Positions 17,975 through 26,683 of a stretch of 64,000 nt of DNA are shown here, in pieces (positions within the stretch are counted from its first letter, which is position 1; the number at the start of each line of letters is the position of its first letter). Where the stretch lies: assembly GCF_014202755.1 (NCBI RefSeq), contig NZ_JACHHK010000003.1, forward strand, positions 124,001-188,000, in the 5' to 3' direction. The notes under the pieces were generated by a model. The model was given only the letters and a program-made list of their open reading frames with translations, did not search any database and had not been told where the DNA came from. Made by a program: the position numbers and the translations under genes. Source of the stretch: Catenisphaera adipataccumulans. GTDB taxonomy: Bacteria > Bacillota_I > Bacilli_A > Erysipelotrichales > Erysipelotrichaceae.

Positions 17975-18005
17975 AATCAGCGAAAAATTTTCGCTGATTA
18001 TTTTT
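17975..18005. terminator. Bidirectional terminator
   Basis: A 12-bp palindrome AATCAGCGAAAA / TTTTCGCTGATT, with A-run before and T-run after, serves the dehydratase operon and the convergent epimerase gene. Confidence 0.9.
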
Positions 18006-18857
18006 TTATAAAATTTCTATCACGTAGCCAATGGACCACGACTGGTTCGGTTCCAGCAGTTGGGTGCCTTCCCGATGATAGAAATCCACATCGACATCAT
18101 CATAATCGGCATGTCCCATCCACGGTTCAATACATAAGAAATCGGACGGTGTCGGATGCGTCCATAAGGCCAGATAACGGAACCCGTCAAAATGAACACG
18201 CAGGCGGGCCTCATCCTGATGGAAAAGGGTCACATATTTTGATTTCAGATTGTCGTAAACAATCGTCGCATATCGATAAATGTCCTGGCGGTCGACTTTC
18301 CATTCATGGAACGTACGATTTTCCCAATGGCTCGGGCCGTTTCCGAAAATACACTGCCGACAGTTTTCTTCCTGCGCAAACCGCAGTGTATACTCTTCGT
18401 ATGTTTCGCCTTCCCGCTGCGGAACGCGGAACGCCGGATGCAGACCGAAGCTGAACGGCATCACTTCATCCCCGGTGTTCTTGATCATATAATCGATGTG
18501 CACCGCATTTCCGTCCAGCGTATATTTCATTTCATAATGAAAATCGAACGGGTACTGTGCTTTGGTCGTTTCATCGGCATCATAAGTAAAAATGATCGCA
18601 TCATCCCTTTGATTTCCTTTTAAATCCAGGTAACGGATCAGACCATGATTTTTCATCGCATACGTCCGGCCGTTGATTTCATAGCTGCCGCTGTAGGTAT
18701 TGCCGACCAGCGGGAACAATGTCGGATTGCGCCCAGACCATCCTTGATCTCCTTGATATAAAATTTCGGTATTGTTTTTCTTGTCGATCAAATGACTCAT
18801 CTGACCGGCGCGCTCGATGCATTCTAATTTGAGCGCATCATTTTCTAATTGATACAT
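18006..18857 (-). CDS. Aldose 1-epimerase-family protein (LacX-like)
   Basis: 283 residues of galactose-mutarotase-like beta-sandwich: GRNPTLFPLVGN, the catalytic-type His in KNHGLIR, FGLHPAFRVP and CIEPWMGHADY. It probably interconverts anomers of a hexose or hexose phosphate; the sugar is unknown. Its ATG overlaps the patatin stop by one base, with GAGG upstream, so it belongs to the malic enzyme-patatin operon. Confidence 0.87.
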   Translation of the reverse strand: MYQLENDALKLECIERAGQMSHLIDKKNNTEILYQGDQGWSGRNPTLFPLVGNTYSGSYEINGRTYAMKNHGLIRYLDLKGNQRDDAIIFTYDADETTKAQYPFDFHYEMKYTLDGNAVHIDYMIKNTGDEVMPFSFGLHPAFRVPQREGETYEEYTLRFAQEENCRQCIFGNGPSHWENRTFHEWKVDRQDIYRYATIVYDNLKSKYVTLFHQDEARLRVHFDGFRYLALWTHPTPSDFLCIEPWMGHADYDDVDVDFYHREGTQLLEPNQSWSIGYVIEIL

Positions 18858-19711
18858 TATTCTACCTCACAGAATTTCTTGATTTCATGGATCCGTTCAT
18901 GCGTCTCATCATATCCCAGCTGGAACCATGGTCCGAGTTTTTTCGGATCGGTCGTATAACGCGTGACGCCTAAGTCTTTATGCGGGCGCAGCACGATCGC
19001 ATTGCCCTTTGCTTCTAAATCGTTGACTTTGTCCCACTGTTCCTGGTAGCGGATGTGTCGATTGCGGAAATCTTCGACGATCCGGTCATCTTTATACACT
19101 TTCTTTGCCAGTTTCAGCTGCCATTCCGGTGCCGGCTTGCGCACATAGCCCAGTTCTTTGGTGGAGATGACAATATGCTTGCGGTTGCCCTGGCGGATGC
19201 TTTGATTGATGCTGATCATATCGACCAATCCGGCATCCATGACTTTGCGGCCGCGGAACTCATATGGATGCGCCAGCAGCAGCAGCGCACAGCTCGCTTT
19301 GACCAAAGTATGATCTTCATCCAAATAGGATTTATTATAATAGCGGACCTGGTGATCGGCTAAATCATACAGTCCGAAATCCATCTGTGTTTCACTGCGC
19401 ATAAACCGATCCATATCCAGCGGGGCATTGGATTCAATAAAGTTTTCCGTCTCTTCCAGTCCATATAAACTGCCTTCCGTCAGCAGCGGGCGTAAGCCAA
19501 AGACACCTTTCTGACACGGTGCCTGAATGCCGGTCAGTTCCAGCCGGTGCATTTGACGGGAAACATACGGTACAAGGATCTCACAGCCGGCTGAGATCCC
19601 GACCGCATACGGCAGGTAGATCTTTTCTTCCAAAAGACACTTCAGCACACCGGCAGAATACGCTGCCTTGGTGCCGCCGCCTTCCACGACCAGTCCAATA
19701 TCTTTCCGCAT
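18857..19711 (-). CDS. Patatin-like phospholipase
   Basis: 284 residues. The patatin dyad is clear: oxyanion loop EGGGTKAAYSAG, nucleophile serine in GISAG, and catalytic aspartate in DAGLVD. Likely a cytosolic acyl hydrolase (no signal peptide). The start is ATG at 19711, 2 bases after the malic enzyme stop; a GTG four codons earlier is possible but overlaps. GGGAG lies 5 bases upstream. Confidence 0.88.
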   Translation of the reverse strand: MRKDIGLVVEGGGTKAAYSAGVLKCLLEEKIYLPYAVGISAGCEILVPYVSRQMHRLELTGIQAPCQKGVFGLRPLLTEGSLYGLEETENFIESNAPLDMDRFMRSETQMDFGLYDLADHQVRYYNKSYLDEDHTLVKASCALLLLAHPYEFRGRKVMDAGLVDMISINQSIRQGNRKHIVISTKELGYVRKPAPEWQLKLAKKVYKDDRIVEDFRNRHIRYQEQWDKVNDLEAKGNAIVLRPHKDLGVTRYTTDPKKLGPWFQLGYDETHERIHEIKKFCEVE

Positions 19712-19713
19712 GG

Positions 19714-20883
19714 TTACTCCCACTTCCGGATCACACCGGTTTTACGTGCGGCGTCGGCAACCGCCTGCGCCACTACATCCGAAACACCCGGCTGCAGTGC
19801 AGATACAATGATATTTGTTTCATTCAATTCATCTTCCGGCACCATCGAAGCGATCGCATAAACGGCAGCGATCTGCATTTCATAATTGATGCAGGTAGCT
19901 TCTGCTTCCAAAGCGCCTTTGAAAATGCCCGGGAATGCCAGTAAGTTGTTGATTTGGTTGGCATGATCGCTGCGGCCGGTACCGACGATCCGAGCACCTG
20001 CCGCTGATGCTTCATCCGGCTCAATCTCCGGTACTGGATTGGCCATCGGGAAGACGATCGCATCTTGATTCATCGAAGCGATCATTGCTTGGGATACGAT
20101 ATGACCGGCGCTGACACCGACAAATACATCGGCGCCTTTCAGCGCATCAGCCAATGTACCGGTTTTATGCTCCGGATTCAGACGGTCGATCAAGTTTCTC
20201 TGGCCGCTGGTCAGATCCATATCCGGCGTCAAAATACCGGCACGGTCCACCAGGATCACTTGACCTAGTTCCATGCGCAGGATCAAATCTGCAATGGCGC
20301 AGCCGGCCGATCCGGCCCCGTTGATCACAATGGTCGGATTGGTTTTATGCACGACGCGCAGTGCATTCACCAGCGCACTGCACACGACAATGGCCGTGCC
20401 GTGCTGATCATCATGGAAGACCGGGATATTCATCCGTTCCTGCAGCCGTTTCTCGACTTCAAAACAGCGCGGAGCCGCAATATCCTCCAGATTGATGCCG
20501 CCGAAGCTTGGCTCCAGGCGGGCAATCGTATCGACCAGTTCATCGGTATCCTGCGTCGCCAGCGCGATCGGTACAGCGTCCAATCCTGCCATGGCTTTAA
20601 ACAGTACGCATTTTCCCTCCATGACCGGCATGCCGGCTTCCGGGCCGATATTGCCTAATCCTAAAATGGCCGAGCCGTCAGTCACGACGGCAACGGTGTG
20701 TTTCCGGCCGGTATATACATAACTCATCTTCGGATCGTTTTTAATTGCCAGACAAGGGGCAGCGACCCCCGGCGTATATGCAACCGATAAATCATCTTTA
20801 TTTTCTATTTTCATTTTTGGGACGGTTTCCAATTTTCCGTTCCACTCTTTATGCAGGCGTAAGGCCTCTTTCGAATAATCCAT
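19714..20883 (-). CDS. NAD(P)-dependent malic enzyme (short form)
   Basis: Oxidative decarboxylation of malate to pyruvate. 389 residues, without the phosphotransacetylase extension. AYTPGVAAPCLAI and the catalytic Lys-containing DLSVAYT region are followed by HDDQHGTAIV and the Rossmann GAGSAGCAIADL. The ATG at 20883 follows GGGAGGT; a longer frame from 20904 has no ribosome site. First gene of a three-gene operon with patatin and the epimerase. Confidence 0.92.
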   Translation of the reverse strand: MDYSKEALRLHKEWNGKLETVPKMKIENKDDLSVAYTPGVAAPCLAIKNDPKMSYVYTGRKHTVAVVTDGSAILGLGNIGPEAGMPVMEGKCVLFKAMAGLDAVPIALATQDTDELVDTIARLEPSFGGINLEDIAAPRCFEVEKRLQERMNIPVFHDDQHGTAIVVCSALVNALRVVHKTNPTIVINGAGSAGCAIADLILRMELGQVILVDRAGILTPDMDLTSGQRNLIDRLNPEHKTGTLADALKGADVFVGVSAGHIVSQAMIASMNQDAIVFPMANPVPEIEPDEASAAGARIVGTGRSDHANQINNLLAFPGIFKGALEAEATCINYEMQIAAVYAIASMVPEDELNETNIIVSALQPGVSDVVAQAVADAARKTGVIRKWE

Positions 20884-20930
20884 AATGACCTCCCATCTCT
20901 CCATATTTTACAAAATCTGCACTAAAAAGA

Positions 20931-20953
20931 AAAGAAGCCGCTCAGACTTCTTT
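20931..20953 (-). terminator. Weak terminator at the end of pepT
   Basis: On the minus strand AAAGAAG / CTTTCTT-type 7-bp arms (AAAGAAG and CTTCTTT) overlap the pepT stop and are followed by a T-rich tract. Confidence 0.4.
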
Positions 20954-22120
20954 CATGATTCTAAGGACAATGCGGACCAGTTTTTCCATCTCATCGACAC
21001 TGGCGTATTCATAACGGCCGTGATGATTGTAGGAGCCGGTGCCTAAATTCGGACAGATCAGGCCTTTTTCCGTCAGCATCGCCCCGTCGGTGCCGCCGCG
21101 TACCGGCGGAGAGACCGGCTGAAGTCCTTCAGCCTGAATGGCCTTTTTCGCTCTTTCAACACTGGTCAGATCGCCGTTCATAAAACGAACCATATTGTGG
21201 TATTGATCATGCATCTCCAAGGTCAGCCGGCCGTCGTATTTTTCATTCATCTGCTGCACGATCGATGTCATGGTCTTTTTACGTTCATCAAATCTTTCTG
21301 TATCGTGATCACGGATGATATAGACCAACTGTGCTTGTTCACACGTTCCTTCGATTTTCAGCAGATGGTAAAAACCTTCAAATCCTTCGGTCGTCGCAGG
21401 TGTCTCATCCGCCGGCAGCTTGCCCGTAAATTCTGCAGCGAGCAGTCCGGCATTGACCATGATGCCTTTGGCATCCCCTGGATGAATGCTTTTTCCTTTG
21501 ATCGTGATCACAGCCTGTGCGGCATTGAAATTCTCATACTCGACCGCATCGATGCGGTCCCCGTCCACTGTATAAGCATAGGCAGTCGGGAACTTCTTCA
21601 AATCAAAGTGATCGGTCCCCTCCCCGATTTCTTCATCGACCGTAAAGGCCAGGAAGATCGGACCATGCGGGGACTGTTCGTCGATCAGGCGGGATGCGGC
21701 TTCCATGATGACAGCGATGCCGGCTTTGTCATCGCCGCCTAACAAGGTATTTCCGTCGGTCGTGATCAAGGTCTCACCGATGTGACCTTCGATCTGCAGC
21801 GTTTCGGTTTCGTTCAGATGGATGATCCTGCCGTCATATTGTTCAATGATCTGCGGCTGAACATCGGCTCCGCTGATTTCGGTTGCGGTATCCATATGTG
21901 CCAGAAAGCCGATCGCCGGCTTTGTTTCATCGCCGTTGATCTTCGCATAGACGATGCCGCAGGGATCCATTTCAACTTCATCGCAGCCGATCGCACGGCA
22001 TTCATCGGCCAGATAGGCACCAAGCTTTTTCTGTTTGGCAGTGCTTGGTGTAGTGTGGGTCGTTTCATCCGATTGGGTATCAAAACGGATGTAATTCAAA
22101 AATCGTTCTTTTACGCTCAT
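20942..22120 (-). CDS. pepT: Peptidase T (tripeptide aminopeptidase)
   Basis: M20-family dizinc enzyme removing the N-terminal residue of tripeptides in the cytoplasm. 392 residues. Metal and active-site motifs are in order: FLAHMDTA, LGGDDKAGIA, VDEEIGEGTDHFD and a C-terminal RGGTDGA. The ATG overlaps the stop of the pyrophosphatase gene (ATGA) and lacks its own ribosome site, so it is translationally coupled. Confidence 0.95.
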   Translation of the reverse strand: MSVKERFLNYIRFDTQSDETTHTTPSTAKQKKLGAYLADECRAIGCDEVEMDPCGIVYAKINGDETKPAIGFLAHMDTATEISGADVQPQIIEQYDGRIIHLNETETLQIEGHIGETLITTDGNTLLGGDDKAGIAVIMEAASRLIDEQSPHGPIFLAFTVDEEIGEGTDHFDLKKFPTAYAYTVDGDRIDAVEYENFNAAQAVITIKGKSIHPGDAKGIMVNAGLLAAEFTGKLPADETPATTEGFEGFYHLLKIEGTCEQAQLVYIIRDHDTERFDERKKTMTSIVQQMNEKYDGRLTLEMHDQYHNMVRFMNGDLTSVERAKKAIQAEGLQPVSPPVRGGTDGAMLTEKGLICPNLGTGSYNHHGRYEYASVDEMEKLVRIVLRIMKEV

Positions 22121-23721
22121 ACCAATGCCTGTGCCAGTCCTGGAACGATTTGTTTCTTACGGGAAACAAAACCGCGGTCGGCGAATTGATCGATCGACGA
22201 TGCCAGCATTTTTGACAAACTGCCAACATATAAGAACCGGCTTCCCTTTCCTTCTACATTCGTGAAAACCATCAGCGTCAGATCATTGCGATGGTTCTTA
22301 TTTTTTTCTTCTTCCTCCATGAATTTGAGGAAGTCATCATGGATCGTATCCACCACGTTCAAATCATACGTGAAGACCTGACTGATGGAAATCCGATAAC
22401 CGCTCAGTACGTACTCTTTCACATCGTTGTATAAAATATCTTTGAACGCACGGCCTTCGATCGTCGCTGTATTCTGGAACAAATCATCGGCCATCGCCTG
22501 GGTATCCAGACCATATTCTTCTTCCAGACGTTTTTTCAGGTTCCGGTCAATATCGGTGCAGGTCGGCGAATGAAAATTCATCGTATCGCTGATGACGCCG
22601 TAGGCGACCAGACGGGCGACAGTATCGCTCATGCGGATGCCGGCTTCCCGGTACATCATTTCTACGATGGTGCACGTGCTGCCCACGGTCATATTGCGGA
22701 ATACGATCGGGCGGTCGGTTTCGATATCACCGATGCGGTGATGATCGACGATTTCCACGATCTCTCCTTGTTCAATATCATCAATGCTTTGTTTCAGTTC
22801 ATTATGATCCACCAGGATCAGTTTCTTTTTTTCCGATTTCAGCAAATTATAGCGGGCCACTGATCCGACCAGCTTGTCCTGGGAAACGACCGGATAACTG
22901 GAGTGTCTTGTCTTCAGCATTTCCCGCTCGACGTCTTCGACAAATTCCGTTTGATTGAATGTGATCAATTTATCTTTCGGCGTCATGATCAGACGGACCG
23001 GAATGGCCCGGTAGATCATCTGGATGATCTTCATCGTATTATATGGTGTGTTGATGAGCGTGACGCCCTCGGATTTTGCCATTTCAATGATATAGTCGGC
23101 CGGCACATAATTTTCGGCGATCACGATGACAGCGCAGCCGCGTCCCATACTTTTGATCATTTCATCTTCATGATCGCTCAGGACCATGATCGCGCCTTCC
23201 AGATCCCGTTCCATCAGGCGTTTGTCGCTGATGCGGACATAGCCGCTGCGTTCGTTGGTGCCTTCATAAAGGATCTTGCCTTTGACGACCTTGGCCAGAT
23301 TCTCCAACGGTGTCTGCTTCAGAAGATCTTTGGTGATGTTTAGATCCTGCATCTGAACTTTGGAAATATCCCCCAGCGTGGCCATGCCGATGTATTTATC
23401 TTCATCGTCGATCACATATAAGGTCTTCACACTTTTTTCCATGCACAGATCCCAGGCTGAACGAATCGTCTCACCGTCGTGGATGGTGACGGCTTCGTCG
23501 ATATCGATTTCCTGCAGCGTGCATTTTGCGGATGTTAAATAAAACGGCAGATCGAGATTTAATTTATTTAATATGAATTTGGTTTCCGGATTGGCATGAC
23601 CCAGACGGGCAGCTACTGCATCGACCCCCAGACGCTGTTTTAACTCTGCCAAAGCCAGCGCGGAACAGATCGAATCAGTATCCGGATTTTTATGTCCAAT
23701 CACATAAATCGGTAATGACAT
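22117..23721 (-). CDS. ppaC: Manganese-dependent inorganic pyrophosphatase with CBS and DRTGG insert
   Basis: 534 residues, much longer than the roughly 310 of plain family II enzymes. The DHH domain opens IGHKNPDTDSICSA and contains VDHHRIGD. Between them (about 70-290) lie a CBS pair and a DRTGG domain, which in relatives bind adenine nucleotides and regulate activity. A DHHA2 domain ends the protein. Hydrolyses PPi to drive biosynthesis. GGAGG lies 8 bases before the ATG. Confidence 0.94.
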   Translation of the reverse strand: MSLPIYVIGHKNPDTDSICSALALAELKQRLGVDAVAARLGHANPETKFILNKLNLDLPFYLTSAKCTLQEIDIDEAVTIHDGETIRSAWDLCMEKSVKTLYVIDDEDKYIGMATLGDISKVQMQDLNITKDLLKQTPLENLAKVVKGKILYEGTNERSGYVRISDKRLMERDLEGAIMVLSDHEDEMIKSMGRGCAVIVIAENYVPADYIIEMAKSEGVTLINTPYNTMKIIQMIYRAIPVRLIMTPKDKLITFNQTEFVEDVEREMLKTRHSSYPVVSQDKLVGSVARYNLLKSEKKKLILVDHNELKQSIDDIEQGEIVEIVDHHRIGDIETDRPIVFRNMTVGSTCTIVEMMYREAGIRMSDTVARLVAYGVISDTMNFHSPTCTDIDRNLKKRLEEEYGLDTQAMADDLFQNTATIEGRAFKDILYNDVKEYVLSGYRISISQVFTYDLNVVDTIHDDFLKFMEEEEKNKNHRNDLTLMVFTNVEGKGSRFLYVGSLSKMLASSIDQFADRGFVSRKKQIVPGLAQALV

Positions 23722-23783
23722 ACTACTTACCTCCGTTAATTTTTATTATAACAGAAAGCCCTTTCTTCATCTCATATAATACA

Positions 23784-23813
23784 CAAAAAAAACAGGTACA
23801 TCATGTACCTGTT
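23784..23813 (-). terminator. Terminator of the HU gene
   Basis: On the minus strand a 10-bp stem AACAGGTACA / TGTACCTGTT with a 3-base loop is followed by eight T residues. Confidence 0.92.
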
Positions 23814-23826
23814 GTGTGCAGTTCTT

Positions 23827-24111
23827 TTACTTTACTGCATCTTTCAAAGCCTTGCTGGCTTTGAATTTTACGGCTTTGGTTGCCGGAATTTCAATTTTTT
23901 CTTTGGTTGCCGGGTTGATGCCGGTGCGGGCACTGCGCTCGGTAACGGTGAACTTACCGAATCCAAATACGTCAACGGTGCCGCCGTCTTTTAATGTTCC
24001 TGCAATCGTATCAAAGATCGTCTGCACATACTGAGTAGCGTCTTTTTTCGAGCAGCCGCTTTCATCTGCGAGCTTTTCAGCTAAATCTTTCTTATTTAAA
24101 ATTTCTGACAC
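23827..24111 (-). CDS. hup: HU-family DNA-binding protein
   Basis: 94 residues. Standard HU: SEILNKKDLAEKLADESG helices, then GFGKFTVTERSARTGINPATKE with the DNA-minor-groove arm and a C-terminal KFKASKALKDAVK. The start is GTG at 24111, with AAGGAGG 8 bases upstream; there is no in-frame ATG nearby. It has its own promoter inside the end of maf and its own terminator, fitting an abundant nucleoid protein. Confidence 0.95.
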   Translation of the reverse strand: MSEILNKKDLAEKLADESGCSKKDATQYVQTIFDTIAGTLKDGGTVDVFGFGKFTVTERSARTGINPATKEKIEIPATKAVKFKASKALKDAVK

Positions 24112-24139
24112 AATAACATCCTCCTTTATAAGTATTCTA

Positions 24140-24168
24140 ATTCTAGCACCCTTTATAACTTCATGCAA
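24140..24168 (-). promoter_or_regulatory. HU promoter (extended -10) inside the 3' end of maf
   Basis: On the minus strand TTGCAT (24168-24163), 17 bases, TAGAAT (24145-24140) preceded by TGC, an extended -10. The -35 box lies within maf coding sequence. Confidence 0.72.
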
Positions 24169-24707
24169 GGAGTTAATATTGGAATGATCCGCTCCATCGG
24201 CAGGCCGATCACATTCGTGACAGAACCATCGACCCACTCAGCAAAATCAGTATCTTGAATGGCATAAGAACCGGCTTTATCCAAACAAGTACCTTGGGCA
24301 ATATAATTTTCGATATCAAAGTCAGAAAGTTCACGGAAGTGAACTTCGGTCGTTTCGGTAAAACTTTCCTGCTTTCCGCCGACCATGATGCATACGCCTG
24401 TCTTGACCAGATGGCTTTCATCACTCAAGGCATGCAGCACCTTCCTGGCTTCTTTGATGTCTTTCGGCTTGCCCAGACGGCGTCCTTCGAACCAGACGAT
24501 CGTATCGGCTGCCAGAACGCAGCAATCCGGATACAGGTCATAGACATCTTGTGCCTTGCGGCAGGCGACTTTTGCCAGTGCGTCATCAACATCCAATGTC
24601 TCATCAAAAATTTCTTCGGTTTTTGACGGGACGACCTCAAAGGTAAATCCTGCTTGTTCCAGCAGTTCTTTACGCCGCGGTGATTGTGAAGCCAAGATCA
24701 GTTTCAT
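24153..24707 (-). CDS. maf: Maf nucleotide pyrophosphatase
   Basis: 184 residues. It opens MKLILASQSPRRKELL and has the VLAADTIVWFEGR and VDGSVTNVIGLPME motifs. Hydrolyses modified or canonical nucleoside triphosphates, and is linked to septum control in relatives. The start at 24707 overlaps the stop of the upstream gene by four bases (ATGA); the frame to 24758 is rejected. Last gene of the threonine operon. Confidence 0.94.
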   Translation of the reverse strand: MKLILASQSPRRKELLEQAGFTFEVVPSKTEEIFDETLDVDDALAKVACRKAQDVYDLYPDCCVLAADTIVWFEGRRLGKPKDIKEARKVLHALSDESHLVKTGVCIMVGGKQESFTETTEVHFRELSDFDIENYIAQGTCLDKAGSYAIQDTDFAEWVDGSVTNVIGLPMERIIPILTPCMKL

Positions 24708-25393
24708 TTTTCTTCCTCCCAAGCAATTGGTGCTTTTCTTCTCTGGTAGTAGATACAATAACCAAATAAGACCGCAAAAACGATCAGATCCGTGATGACA
24801 ATACGTGTAACTAAAGCGTTAAAGACAAATTCCGGCAGCATGTCGATCATGAAATCGACTCCCGGCGTCAGGATCCAATAGTCGTTCTGCGGAAAAAAGA
24901 CATAGTGAAAATGCACCCAGAAATCATTAAAATCGGTCGCCATCCAAATTCCCAGAAAGGCCATGATCGTCACAAAGCACAGTCCTGCCTGCAGGATCCC
25001 TCTTGACAGCCATTCGCGCCAATGATCTTTACGCAAATACAAAAATGCGCACAGCGCAAAGACAAGACAGCCATTCCCCAGTTTCAATACATTCTGATAC
25101 AGATTTTTCACATCGACCATATGCAGACGTTCCCGTTTATCAAAAGCTTCCTGAGATCGACCATCTTTAGTGATCGTACAGTGAATGTCCTGCCGCTCAT
25201 CTTCCAGATACGCAAGCAGCACTTCGATACAGCGGTTCAGATCCTGTTCGGATACATCAAGCTGTTCAGCCAGATGATTTTGTTTATACAAGGTTTCATA
25301 AAAAGACGGACGGAGCGCCCAAAATCGGATACTGCCGATCAATATCACGAGGATGATGCTCCATCCGAACAAAAACGAGATCAGTTTTTTCAT
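24704..25393 (-). CDS. lit: TIGR01906/DUF1461 membrane protein, Lit-type lipoprotein transacylase candidate
   Basis: 229 residues with four membrane segments (about 5-25, 105-120, 133-152, 195-215) and a large outside loop. The family pattern is present: KRERLHMVDVK with His91, and WVHFHYVFFPQNDYW with His161/His163. DUF1461 includes Lit, which moves an acyl chain within the lipid anchor of lipoproteins to give the lyso form. Assignment rests on the histidine motifs and topology. One-base overlap with the preceding gene; coupled to maf. Confidence 0.75.
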   Translation of the reverse strand: MKKLISFLFGWSIILVILIGSIRFWALRPSFYETLYKQNHLAEQLDVSEQDLNRCIEVLLAYLEDERQDIHCTITKDGRSQEAFDKRERLHMVDVKNLYQNVLKLGNGCLVFALCAFLYLRKDHWREWLSRGILQAGLCFVTIMAFLGIWMATDFNDFWVHFHYVFFPQNDYWILTPGVDFMIDMLPEFVFNALVTRIVITDLIVFAVLFGYCIYYQRRKAPIAWEEEK

Positions 25394-25824
25394 TATTCGA
25401 CCGCCACCAAATCGATCTTATCGACAATATCCAGCTCGTCCATCTTGCCGATCAACGATTCGATGCTGCCGTTCAATTCCGTGATATCCAACGTCAAAGA
25501 CAATGTATGAATGCCGTTGATCGGAATGGTCTGATTGATCGCGAGCACGTTTGCGTTTTCATCAGCCACCAGATTCATCACCTGTGAAAGCGAACCGCTC
25601 GCGCTGCTGATGACCATTGTGATGACGGCCTTACGCGTTTGGGAATCATCAAACGTAAACACTGCATCCTTGTATTTATAGTAAGTGCCGCGTGAGATCC
25701 CCACTTGTTTTACGGCTTCGCTGATACGTCGGACTTTCCCCGACTGCAGCAAGGTCCGGGCTTCGATCACTTTCTCCAGAACATCCGGAAGGATGTCGGT
25801 TGATACTACATAAAACTTACTCAT
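25393..25824 (-). CDS. UPF0735 ACT-domain protein (PheB-like)
   Basis: 143 residues. An N-terminal helix-turn-helix-like stretch (VRRISEAVKQVGISRGTYYKYKD, about 31-54) is followed by an ACT domain (about 68-140), which usually binds amino acids. The stop of thrB overlaps its start by 8 bases, so it is cotranscribed with thrC-thrB. A sensor or regulator of amino-acid levels is a fair guess; not proven. The AAGGAG is 12 bases upstream, rather far. Confidence 0.85.
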   Translation of the reverse strand: MSKFYVVSTDILPDVLEKVIEARTLLQSGKVRRISEAVKQVGISRGTYYKYKDAVFTFDDSQTRKAVITMVISSASGSLSQVMNLVADENANVLAINQTIPINGIHTLSLTLDITELNGSIESLIGKMDELDIVDKIDLVAVE

Positions 25825-26683
25825 AAACTGCTGACGCTCCTTTGCGCGCGATCTGCACCGGCCTGCACGTTATGCCGAAACGGGTCTCCACTTCGTTTTT
25901 GATGTGATCAATTTCTGCTGCCGACATCGAGACTGCCAGCATCGTGCTGCCGGAACCGGAGATCCACATCGGTACGCCGGCCGCTGTACAAAGATCATGG
26001 ACCGCATCAAATTCTTTTATTAATTTTTTGCGGTATGGCTGATGCAGATAGTCGACCGCATTCTCCAATAAGATATCCTGCCGGCCGGTCTGCAGCGCCT
26101 GAACGAACATCATCGCATGGGCGACCTGCTTGCTGGCTTGCTGATGCGGGATCGATGCCGGCAGCACTTTTCGCGCTTCCTTGGTACGCACCGGATAATC
26201 CGGCACCATGGCTAATCCTTTCCAATCAGCGCATGGCAGCACCGACGTATGCAGAGTGTCTCCCTGATTGCTGATGCAGAGATTGCCGTAAACTGCCGGT
26301 GCGGCATTGTCCGGATGACCTTCCATTTCGGTTGCCAGCCGTGTGATCGTTTCCCGGTCCAGCTGTGCATGATACCAGAGGTCAGCGGCATAAATGCCGG
26401 CGACCACACACGTGGCACTGGAACCCAGGCCGCGCTGGAACGGAATGGTCGTTTCCAGTTTGACGGATAAGGTCGGCATCGGTTTGCCTAAATACTCAGC
26501 CGCATGCCGAAAGGCACGGACGATCAAATTGTGTTCGTTACGATAGGCCGGCTCCACCCCTTCAATATGGAACGTATCGGATTCTTCAAATGTAAAGAGG
26601 CTCGACCAAGTCAGCGCCAGTCCCATGCAGTCAAAGCCCACACAGCAGTTGGCACTGGTGGCCGGCACGGTCACCTTAATCAT
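25817..26683 (-). CDS. thrB: Homoserine kinase
   Basis: GHMP kinase phosphorylating homoserine before threonine synthase. 288 residues; VPATSANCCVGFDCMGLAL at the start, the ATP loop PFQRGLGSSATCVVAG, and the C-terminal ISGSGSTMLA. The start at 26683 overlaps thrC by 8 bases, with GGAG 10 bases upstream; the frame to 26710 is rejected. Confidence 0.95.
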   Translation of the reverse strand: MIKVTVPATSANCCVGFDCMGLALTWSSLFTFEESDTFHIEGVEPAYRNEHNLIVRAFRHAAEYLGKPMPTLSVKLETTIPFQRGLGSSATCVVAGIYAADLWYHAQLDRETITRLATEMEGHPDNAAPAVYGNLCISNQGDTLHTSVLPCADWKGLAMVPDYPVRTKEARKVLPASIPHQQASKQVAHAMMFVQALQTGRQDILLENAVDYLHQPYRKKLIKEFDAVHDLCTAAGVPMWISGSGSTMLAVSMSAAEIDHIKNEVETRFGITCRPVQIARKGASAVYE

